From an uncultured Collinsella sp. (GTDB lineage Bacteria > Actinomycetota > Coriobacteriia > Coriobacteriales > Coriobacteriaceae): a DNA stretch of 29,743 bases. Every line of letters begins with the position of its first letter. Position 1 is the first letter of the stretch. The translations under genes were made by a program, and so were the position numbers. Below the pieces are notes generated by a model. The model ran no database searches, was not told the origin of the DNA, and saw only the letters and a program-made list of their open reading frames with translations. Below, in pieces: positions 24,195-29,743 of the stretch. Location of the stretch: assembly GCA_900542275.1 (NCBI GenBank), contig UQMW01000022.1, forward strand, positions 1 through 29,743, written 5' to 3'.

Positions 24195-25238
24195 CTACTC
24201 AAAGTATTGAAACTTGTTCGTTGAGAAGGCGAACGTTACGACAAAGCCTTCACCGGGGTCGGATGCCGCGGTGACGTCGATGCCCATCTTGGAGCACAGG
24301 CGCGCCACCAGGTAGAGGCCGATGCCCGTTGCGCGCTTGGTGGTGCGGCCATTGTCGCCGGTAAAGCCCTTCTCGAACACGCGTGGCAGGTCTGCCGCAC
24401 ACACGCCGCAGCCGTTATCGGCGACGGCAAGCTCAATGCGCTCGCTTGCCAGGCCCTCGTCCAGCAACGCGCCCGAAAACACGATCTTCGCGCCGTCCTC
24501 GCACGCATATTTAATGCTGTTCTGAATGAGCTGGCCCAGGATAAACTCGAGCCACTTCTCGTCGGTAAAGACCTCGAAGTCGAGGTTCTCGCACACCGGG
24601 GCCACGTGCGCCGCGATGAGCTCGCGCGCGTTGGCCTTAATCGCACCCGCCACCAAGGTCTTAAGATCCCAGCGGCGAATCAGGTAATCGCGCTCCACGA
24701 CTTCCGAGCGCGCATAGAACAGCGCCTGGTCGATATAGCGTTCCACGCGAGTCAGCTCGCGACCCAGATCATCCACACGCGACAGGTCGTCTTCGCTGCC
24801 GTCCAAGTTTTCCAAAATCAGATGGGCTGCCGCCAGAGGCAGCTTGGCCTCGTGGACCCAGCTCTCAATATAGTCGCGATAGTCATCGGTCTGACGCCGG
24901 CCTTCGGCAACCTCATCGCACGCGGCTTTGCCCACCCGGCGCAGAACCTCGTACTCGAGCTCGCCCTCGGCATAGGTTGGGCATTGCACCATCTCCTGCA
25001 CCCACGCAGGGCTCTCCAGCTCCTCGGCCGCACGCTCCAGCTGGTGCAAAAAGCGGCGACGGCGCGCGTATTCGATCACAATACCCAGCATGCCAAAGAC
25101 AAAGGACACGCCAACCGCCACGATCACGATGGATGCGGGGGCGCCGGCCATCGTCAGCACAAAGCAGCTCAGCAGCACGCCGCACGTCCACACGGCAACG
25201 GGCAGCAACGCGTCTTTAAAGAACTTGCCAAACGACAT
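24195..25238 (-). CDS. Bce-type intramembrane-sensing histidine kinase
   Basis: The 347-residue kinase has two N-terminal membrane segments (about 12-31 and 35-56) with almost no extracellular loop, a dimerisation helix with phospho-acceptor His129 in ESWVHEAKLPL, and an ATPase domain with the N box QNSIKYA, DNGCGV and GFTGDNGRTTKRATGIGLYL. This plan is that of BceS/YxdK kinases, which sense cell-wall peptide antibiotics through a partner ABC transporter. No BceAB-like transporter is in the window. It follows its response regulator after nine bases; hipB begins about 117 nt downstream on the same strand. The ligand is unknown. Confidence 0.9.
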   Translation of the reverse strand: MSFGKFFKDALLPVAVWTCGVLLSCFVLTMAGAPASIVIVAVGVSFVFGMLGIVIEYARRRRFLHQLERAAEELESPAWVQEMVQCPTYAEGELEYEVLRRVGKAACDEVAEGRRQTDDYRDYIESWVHEAKLPLAAAHLILENLDGSEDDLSRVDDLGRELTRVERYIDQALFYARSEVVERDYLIRRWDLKTLVAGAIKANARELIAAHVAPVCENLDFEVFTDEKWLEFILGQLIQNSIKYACEDGAKIVFSGALLDEGLASERIELAVADNGCGVCAADLPRVFEKGFTGDNGRTTKRATGIGLYLVARLCSKMGIDVTAASDPGEGFVVTFAFSTNKFQYFE

Positions 25239-25247
25239 GGCCGGGTC

Positions 25248-25919
25248 CTAAACCGAATAGCCTTGGCCGCGGTGCGTGATGAGGTACCCCTTGACGCCGA
25301 TCTTGTCGAGCGTCGCACGCAGGCGATTGATATTGACAGTGAGCGTGTTGTCGTCCACGAAGGCATCGGAATCCCACAGGTCCTGCATGATGGCCGAGCG
25401 CGAGACGATCTTGCCCGCGCGACCCAAGAGCAGCGAGAGAATGCGCAGTTCGTTTTTGGTGAGCTCGGTACTGTCACCGGTTGCCGTATTGGTGACCGTG
25501 GAGCGGGCAAGGTCGAGCTCCAACCCCTTGTGGACCATGGTGCTGCGCTCGCCTGCCGACGTGGTGCGGCGCAGCAGCGCGTTGATGCGCGCCACGAGCA
25601 CGCGCGCGCTATAGGGCTTGGAAATAAAGTCGTCTGCGCCGAGTGTCATTGCCATGACCTCGTCGATTTCGGTCGTGCGCGACGTAAGGACGATGATGGG
25701 GACCTCGGACTCGCGGCGGACTTCGTGGCAGATGTGCTGGCCATCTTTGACAGGAAGCGTGAGATCGAGCAGCACCAGGTCGGGCGCGGCAGCGAGAATA
25801 TCGCGCGAGACATGCTCAAACGATTCGCAGGCCTCGACCTCAAAACCAGCACGGGCAAGGATGTCAGCAAGCTCGCGACGAATGGGCTCGTCGTCCTCAA
25901 CGATATAGATCAGCGCCAT
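25248..25919 (-). CDS. OmpR/BceR-type response regulator
   Basis: This 223-residue regulator has a receiver domain (1-115) with Asp9, Asp10, phospho-acceptor Asp52 (LLDLTLPVKDG), Thr79 and Lys101, and a C-terminal winged helix (about 130-223) ending INRLRATLDKIGVKGYLITH and GQGYSV. The ending and length are typical of BceR-like partners. AGAGGGGAG precedes ATG 25919. It is the first gene of a two-gene operon with the kinase. Its target is not visible; BceR normally acts on its cognate transporter promoter. Confidence 0.92.
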   Translation of the reverse strand: MALIYIVEDDEPIRRELADILARAGFEVEACESFEHVSRDILAAAPDLVLLDLTLPVKDGQHICHEVRRESEVPIIVLTSRTTEIDEVMAMTLGADDFISKPYSARVLVARINALLRRTTSAGERSTMVHKGLELDLARSTVTNTATGDSTELTKNELRILSLLLGRAGKIVSRSAIMQDLWDSDAFVDDNTLTVNINRLRATLDKIGVKGYLITHRGQGYSV

Positions 25920-26051
25920 GGATTCCGCTCCCCTCTTAGTTGTCTTACAGCCATTATTGCCGCGAAGTCGCCGGCACGCGCCTCGCGCGGCAACAAGGTG
26001 ACAGAACTGTTCGCGAACGAAAGGTCCGACTCGCCCTCGCTCGCAACGGGT

Positions 26052-26081
26052 GCGGGGATCAAATGATTATAAAATCCCCGC
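26052..26081 (-). promoter_or_regulatory. Candidate promoter/operator of the two-component operon
   Basis: GCGGGGAT (26052-26059) and ATCCCCGC (26074-26081) form a perfect inverted repeat. A consensus -10 TATAAT on the minus strand (26071-26066) lies between the arms; the -35 is weak. A dyad centred on the -10 would suit a regulator site, and the hairpin could equally serve as 3' end of the upstream gene. The leader to the regulator ATG is about 140 nt and contains another inverted repeat (TTGCCGCG/CGCGGCAA, 25957-25993). Confidence 0.45.
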
Positions 26082-26095
26082 GCCAGAAAAATCAT

Positions 26096-26827
26096 TTAGC
26101 GGCGGGCGCGGAGCTTTTCGTAGCCGTCGGCGAAGAAGGTGACCATAGCAGCGTCCGCCTCGGCAGCGTCGACATCGGCAGCGGGAACCACGCCGTGCTC
26201 GTCGCTCACCAGAAACAAAGCACCCTTGAGCTGCGCGGGAATGTCTACACGCGTGACCGAGATGCCCTTGGTCTGGGCCAGCTGCTCGATGAGCGTCGCC
26301 GTACCGCACAGGCACTCGTCCGCCGGCGCCACAAAGGCCAGCTCTCCGTCGTTGACGGAAGCGAGCAACTCGGGCGCCACGCCGGTTTCGTCGGCCTCGG
26401 AGCGGGCCTCGGCAGAGCGGGCACGCAGCGCCTTGGCCGAAGTATCGGCCAGCGGCTCGTACTCGCCCACCGTCATGGCGGCATTGCCGTTGACGTCGAT
26501 CACTAGCATGAGCACGCCGTCGTGCGCGGTGTAATCGCCCTCGGCAAGCGACCACTCAACGTGCTGCTTTGCCCAGCTGAGCATGTTATGGGTGAGCGGC
26601 TCGCCCTGCACCAAGCGCTCGGACAGCGCACGGATGTGACGGTTGAGCATGGGTACCTTTTTGTTGGACATGCGCCAACGGCACACGAGCGCGGGCTCGT
26701 CGAGCGTAAACTTCTCAACCGCCTCCTGATTGGCGCAAAAGTCCTCGTACGCGCGCTGGTCCTCGGCATTGCCAAACAGCTCGGCATCATCAATCTGGGG
26801 CATGGTCATCCCTTTCGTGTTAGTCAT
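26096..26827 (-). CDS. Conserved-looking protein of unknown function
   Basis: I do not recognise this gene with confidence. The 243-residue product is acidic, has no signal peptide or membrane segment, and has an N-terminal half around a WRMSNKKVPML stretch and HVEWSLAEGDY. A C-terminal half has alternating strands and helices (VAPADECLCGTATLIEQLAQ, then GALFLVSDEHGVVPAADVD). The second half is loosely reminiscent of SseB-like proteins, but this is weak. The first ATG is 26827 (AGAGG upstream); ATG 26803, after GAAAGGG, is a good alternative. A terminator-like hairpin lies 17 nt before it. Codon use is like that of its neighbours. Confidence 0.75.
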   Translation of the reverse strand: MTNTKGMTMPQIDDAELFGNAEDQRAYEDFCANQEAVEKFTLDEPALVCRWRMSNKKVPMLNRHIRALSERLVQGEPLTHNMLSWAKQHVEWSLAEGDYTAHDGVLMLVIDVNGNAAMTVGEYEPLADTSAKALRARSAEARSEADETGVAPELLASVNDGELAFVAPADECLCGTATLIEQLAQTKGISVTRVDIPAQLKGALFLVSDEHGVVPAADVDAAEADAAMVTFFADGYEKLRARR

Positions 26828-26844
26828 TCCGTCCTCTTATACCA

Positions 26845-26879
26845 AAAAGACGGCCCTCCAAACGGAGCGGCCGTCTTTT
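26845..26879 (-). terminator. Terminator hairpin between purH and the unknown gene
   Basis: AAAAGACGGCC/GGCCGTCTTTT with an inner CTCC/GGAG stem and AAAC loop. On the minus strand it ends in TTTTT, so it can end the purH transcript. With A- and T-runs on both sides it could act in both directions. It is only 17 nt from the next start codon, leaving little room for a promoter. Confidence 0.8.
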
Positions 26880-26919
26880 GCAGAGATTATTTTGACGATA
26901 TGGCCAAGCGACCGATCAG

Positions 26920-26949
26920 CTTAATGGGATAGAACAACATCCCATTAAG
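26920..26949. repeat. Perfect 11-bp inverted repeat
   Basis: CTTAATGGGAT and ATCCCATTAAG enclose AGAACAAC. It directly adjoins structured element B. No U-tract follows on either strand, so it is not a simple terminator. It may be a protein-binding site or part of element B. Confidence 0.5.
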
Positions 26950-27050
26950 GGTTTTCCAAGTGCCCGAGATTGCCCCGAAAGAGGAGCGCCGCGTACTAAA
27001 TGTACGCAAGCGACGGTTTGAGGGGCAAGGTCGGGTTCTTGGGAAAGCCC
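26949..27050 (+). ncRNA. Structured element B, beside the purH stop codon
   Basis: Outer stem GGGTTTTCCAAG with CTTGGGAAAGCCC (bulged G), then GCCCGA/TCGGGT, internal loop GAT/AGG, then TGCCCC/GGGGCA. The central loop is GAAAGAGGAG..., apical hairpin GCGTAC-TAAAT-GTACGC, and CGACGGTTTGA. Compared with element A (17354-17451), unpaired positions are kept while stems change on both sides. Its last base overlaps the purH stop codon on the opposite strand. Function unknown. Confidence 0.6.
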
Positions 27051-28657
27051 TAGTGCCTAAAATGCCTGGCACCTGTGAAGACCATCGCGATGCCGTGCTC
27101 GTTGCAGGCCTGGATGCTCTCGTCGTCGCGCTTGGAGCCGCCGGGCTGGATGATGCAGGTCACGCCGTGTGCGGCAAGCACATCGACGTTGTCGCGGAAC
27201 GGGAAGAACGCGTCGCTTGCGCAGGCAAAGCCGCCCTTCTCCACGCCCTCACGCTCGCAGAAGTCCTCGGCGCGCTCGCAGGCAAGCAGCGCGGAGTCAA
27301 CGCGGTTGGGCTGACCCGGGCCCATGCCAATGCCGGCCTTGCCCTTGGAGACCAGGATGGCGTTGGACTTGACACCCTTGCAGACCTTCCAGGCAAACTC
27401 GAGCTCGGCCATCTCGGCATCGGTGGGCTTGCGGTCGGTGGGGAACGTGAAGGTCGCGGGGTCCTCGGTCACGTGGTCGACCTCCTGCACCAGCATGCCG
27501 CCATCGATGGAGCGCAGCTCCACCTTGGCGCCGTGGTCCACGCCACCGGTAGCCAGCACGCGCAGGTTGGGGCGCTTGGCCATGCGCTCGAGCGCCTCGG
27601 CGGTGTAACTCGGCGCGATGATGACCTCGACGAACTGCTTGTTCTGGTCGGCAAAGTGCTCAACCAACTCAAAGGGAACCTCGCGGTTGCAGGCGATGAT
27701 GCCGCCAAAGGCGCTCTTGGGATCGCAGGCAAAGGCGCGGTCGTAGGCAGCCGTGATATCCTCGGCAACGGCGGAACCGCAGGGGTTCTGATGCTTGAGG
27801 ATCACGCAGGCAGGCTCGTCGAACTCGCGGACCAGGTTCCAAGCGGCGTCGGCGTCCAGATAGTTGTTGTAGCTGAGAGGCTTGCCCTGGACCTGCTCGG
27901 AGCCCACGAGCGGGAACTGCGAGCTCGCGGTGTTCTCGCAGCCCTCGGCAAAGCGATAGACCGTGGCCTTTTGCTGCGGGTTCTCGCCATAGCGCAGGTC
28001 GTCGACCTTCTCGAGCGAAACCTCGAGCTTGGCAGAGGTGTCCGCCACGTCGCTTGCCTGGGCGGCAAGCCAACGGGAGATAGCCGTGTCGTAGGCGGCG
28101 GTGGTCTGGTAGACCTTCACCTGCAGACGACGACGGGTGGAAAGCGTGGTGCAGCCACCGGTCTCGTGCATCTCGGCCAGGACGGCGTCGTAGTCGGCCG
28201 GATCGGAGATGACGGTAACGCTCGCGGCGTTCTTAGCGGCAGAGCGCAGCATGGAGGGGCCACCAATGTCGATGTGCTCGATGGCGTCCGCAAAGGTGAC
28301 CTCGGGGTTGGCGACGGTCTTCTCGAACTCGTACAGGTTGACGACGACCAGGTCGATCAGCTTAATGCCGTGCTGAGCCGCCTCCTGCATGTGCTGCTCG
28401 GAATCGCGGCGGGCCAGCAGCGCGCCGTGGACCTTGGGGTGCAGGGTCTTAACGCGGCCGTCCATCATCTCGGGATAGCCCGTGAACTCCTCGATGGGGG
28501 TTACGGGAACGCCCGCATCCTCGATAGCACGAGCCGTACCGCCCGTAGAGACGATCTCGACGCCAAAGTCATCGACCAGCGTCCGTGCGAAATCGACGAC
28601 GCCCGTCTTATCGGTAACCGAGATCAACGCGCGTGCGATCTTCACATCAGATCCCAT
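27050..28657 (-). CDS. purH: Bifunctional AICAR transformylase/IMP cyclohydrolase
   Basis: PurH performs the last two steps of de novo purine synthesis: formylation of AICAR by 10-formyl-THF and ring closure to IMP. The 535-residue protein has the cyclohydrolase domain (about 1-200: ALISVTDKTGV, VSTGGTA, KTLHPKVHGALLARR). The transformylase domain follows, with RYGENPQQKA (222-231) and the catalytic KHQNPCG (Lys288, His289), ending FTGARHFRH. The length is normal. ATG 28657 follows ACAGGAGGA. No other purine gene is in the window, and its 3' end abuts structured element B. Confidence 0.97.
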   Translation of the reverse strand: MGSDVKIARALISVTDKTGVVDFARTLVDDFGVEIVSTGGTARAIEDAGVPVTPIEEFTGYPEMMDGRVKTLHPKVHGALLARRDSEQHMQEAAQHGIKLIDLVVVNLYEFEKTVANPEVTFADAIEHIDIGGPSMLRSAAKNAASVTVISDPADYDAVLAEMHETGGCTTLSTRRRLQVKVYQTTAAYDTAISRWLAAQASDVADTSAKLEVSLEKVDDLRYGENPQQKATVYRFAEGCENTASSQFPLVGSEQVQGKPLSYNNYLDADAAWNLVREFDEPACVILKHQNPCGSAVAEDITAAYDRAFACDPKSAFGGIIACNREVPFELVEHFADQNKQFVEVIIAPSYTAEALERMAKRPNLRVLATGGVDHGAKVELRSIDGGMLVQEVDHVTEDPATFTFPTDRKPTDAEMAELEFAWKVCKGVKSNAILVSKGKAGIGMGPGQPNRVDSALLACERAEDFCEREGVEKGGFACASDAFFPFRDNVDVLAAHGVTCIIQPGGSKRDDESIQACNEHGIAMVFTGARHFRH

Positions 28658-28757
28658 GCAGTCCTCCTGTCTGGTACGCCGCCGTGCTCTGTGAGTCGGT
28701 GATACGTCGATCTGCAGCGCTCGCGCAGCGGCATTGAAAATACTGATTTAATGTAGC

Positions 28758-28776
28758 GCATCGAGCGCGTCGATGC
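28758..28776. promoter_or_regulatory. Palindrome in the purH/acetyltransferase intergenic region
   Basis: GCATCGA and TCGATGC form a perfect 7-bp inverted repeat around GCGCG, about 100 bases before purH. The 277-base divergent region (28658-28934) holds no gene. It presumably contains both promoters, but I cannot place a good -35/-10 pair. A purine regulator site is possible but unsupported. Confidence 0.35.
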
Positions 28777-28934
28777 ACCCCGCAACGGTCGCATGTGCAG
28801 AAAAAGCTTGCGAGTGGAGGATGTGGGCGCAGCGCCGGGCACGGTGAGTTCATGGAACACAGGGGCACCATAATTAGATGCCAATGGCGTGGTAGAACTG
28901 TGCTCGATATGCATCCGCAAAAGAAAGAGGCACC

Positions 28935-29576
28935 ATGGTCTCGCGGGTTCTCTACCGACCGTTTGACACCGAAGACTTCGACGCCATCGCGCTGATTCTG
29001 CAGCAGCTTTGGCATAACAATTCGGATAACGATGAGTACAACCGCCTTGAGGCCGCGTGCGACCTTGCCTACTGCCTTTCGTCGTCGACGTTTTCACAGG
29101 TTGCCGTCATCGACGGCCAGGCGCGCGGCATTGCGCTCGCGCGTGCGGGGCAAAGCTCCGGCGCCGCCGTCAAGGAACATTGGATGGATACCGAGCGCGC
29201 GCTGCTATCGCAGATGCGCGAGCTGGAGCCCGATGCCTGCGCCGAGTATCTCTCGTTTGTACGCGCAACCATCCGCACCAACAACCGCTTGCTCGAAAGC
29301 AGCCCCCTGCCACACGACAACGAGGTCACGCTGCTTGCCGTGGATCGCGATGTCCATGGCTTGGGCGTCGGCTCGGTGTTGCTCGATGCTGCGGTCTCGC
29401 ACCTGTCCTCGCGCGGAGCGACAAGGGCGCACCTGTACACCGACTCCAACTGCTCGTGGAAGTTCTACGAGCTGCACGGCTTTAAGCGCACGGCAACGCA
29501 CCGCGCCAACCGCGAAGAGCGCCGTCACGACATGCCGCGCGAAAGCTTCCTCTACGAGCTGGACCTAACCGCCTAA
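28935..29576 (+). CDS. GNAT family N-acetyltransferase
   Basis: GNAT enzymes transfer an acetyl group from acetyl-CoA to an amine. The 213-residue protein has the acetyl-CoA pyrophosphate-binding motif VHGLGVGSVLLDAAVSHL in the C-terminal half, followed by YTDSNCSWKFYELHGFKR, the usual motif B. The N-terminal 100 residues are longer than in minimal GNATs and are predicted helical. The start ATG at 28935 follows AAAGAGG. It is divergent from purH, with no functional link evident. The substrate is unknown. Confidence 0.85.
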   Translation: MVSRVLYRPFDTEDFDAIALILQQLWHNNSDNDEYNRLEAACDLAYCLSSSTFSQVAVIDGQARGIALARAGQSSGAAVKEHWMDTERALLSQMRELEPDACAEYLSFVRATIRTNNRLLESSPLPHDNEVTLLAVDRDVHGLGVGSVLLDAAVSHLSSRGATRAHLYTDSNCSWKFYELHGFKRTATHRANREERRHDMPRESFLYELDLTA

Positions 29577-29630
29577 ACCCGGCAGCCACACCTAGTCATT
29601 CAAGAACGTCCCATCTCGGCACATAAGAAA

Positions 29631-29672
29631 GGGACGGGCTTCCCCCGACGACTGTCGAGAAAAGCCCATCCC
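29631..29672 (-). terminator. Terminator hairpin at the right edge
   Basis: GGGACGGGCTT and AAGCCCATCCC pair with one mismatch, and CGAC-GACT-GTCG forms an inner hairpin. On the minus strand the stem is followed by TTTCTT, so it probably ends the Gly-rich gene coming from the right; it may also serve the acetyltransferase. Confidence 0.6.
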
Positions 29673-29686
29673 GTAATTTAGGACCG

Positions 29687-29743
29687 CTAGAACGTTCCGC
29701 CGCCGCCTCCGCCGGCACCGCCGCCTCCGCCGGCACCGCCGCC
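29687..29743 (-). CDS. C-terminal end of a Gly-rich protein (partial)
   Basis: Read on the minus strand the last 57 bases encode 18 residues, nearly all Gly with two Ala, then Thr-Phe and a TAG at 29689-29687. An 18-base unit repeats exactly. Gly-rich tails ending in an aromatic residue are common in some membrane proteins of the DUF2207 and TPM-domain types. That is a suggestion from family knowledge only, since the body of the gene is outside the window. Confidence 0.6.
   Translation of the reverse strand, partial: GGGAGGGGGAGGGGGGTF

Noticed and set aside
24606..26066. A 486-codon plus-strand open frame opposite the two-component genes
   Set aside because: It runs across both genes and their spacer, and shows no motif.
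26960..28702. A 580-codon plus-strand open frame opposite purH
   Set aside because: Antisense to purH; Leu/Gly/Val-rich shadow, despite starting within structured element B.
29687..29743. The GC-rich 18-base repeats at the right edge as a CRISPR or tandem repeat array
   Set aside because: The repeats are in frame, encode Gly/Ala residues ending in a stop codon, and have no spacers.
1..29743. CRISPR arrays, tRNA or rRNA genes, integrases
   Set aside because: None seen: no regularly spaced direct repeats, no recognisable cloverleaf or rRNA sequence, and no recombinase or transposase motifs in any credible gene.

Overview
The window looks like chromosomal DNA of a high-GC member of the Coriobacteriia (Actinomycetota), most like a gut Collinsella. 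That placement is an inference from codon bias, a streptococcus-like fatty-acid cluster in a GC-rich genome, and the style of the intergenic repeats. No rRNA, tRNA, CRISPR array, prophage or intact insertion sequence was seen.

Layout. (1) 1-3763: a truncated str operon, rpsL-rpsG-fusA-rpsJ, with a clear promoter (167-195) and a strong terminator (3723-3763). tuf is missing from its usual place and rpsJ is cut off from the rest of the S10 cluster. (2) 3818-13944: birA runs leftward, divergent from a complete type II fatty-acid/acetyl-CoA carboxylase operon, fabH-acpP-fabK-fabD-fabG-fabF-accB-fabZ-accC-accDA. This order matches the pneumococcal fab cluster, with AccD and AccA fused. Two copies of a dyad-symmetric 17-mer flank the likely promoter. 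BirA would biotinylate the AccB made by this operon. (3) 13940-17165: an orphan PTS EIIC gene bracketed by two copies of a short repeat, a cation diffusion facilitator, and a histidine phosphatase. (4) 17454-21688, minus strand: a PcrA/UvrD helicase with unusual Pro/Ala-rich insertions, and uppP. (5) 21935-26827: a UspA protein, then leftward hipBA with two perfect operators, a Bce-type two-component pair without its ABC transporter, and an unrecognised gene. (6) 27050-29743: purH, a GNAT acetyltransferase, and the last codons of a Gly-rich protein that runs off the right edge.

The most unusual content is intergenic. Several large imperfect inverted repeats of about 50-100 nt lie just after genes. 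Two of them (17354-17451 next to pcrA, 26949-27050 next to purH) share an outer stem, an identical GAT/AGG internal loop and identical purine-rich loop strands, while two paired segments differ completely in sequence but keep perfect pairing. This is the covariation expected of a selected structured RNA or a structured mobile repeat. A third element (20596-20695) reuses the apical hairpin of the first. A separate hairpin family (1-38 and 17251-17304) also shows a compensatory base-pair change. These elements are the best candidates here for something undescribed.
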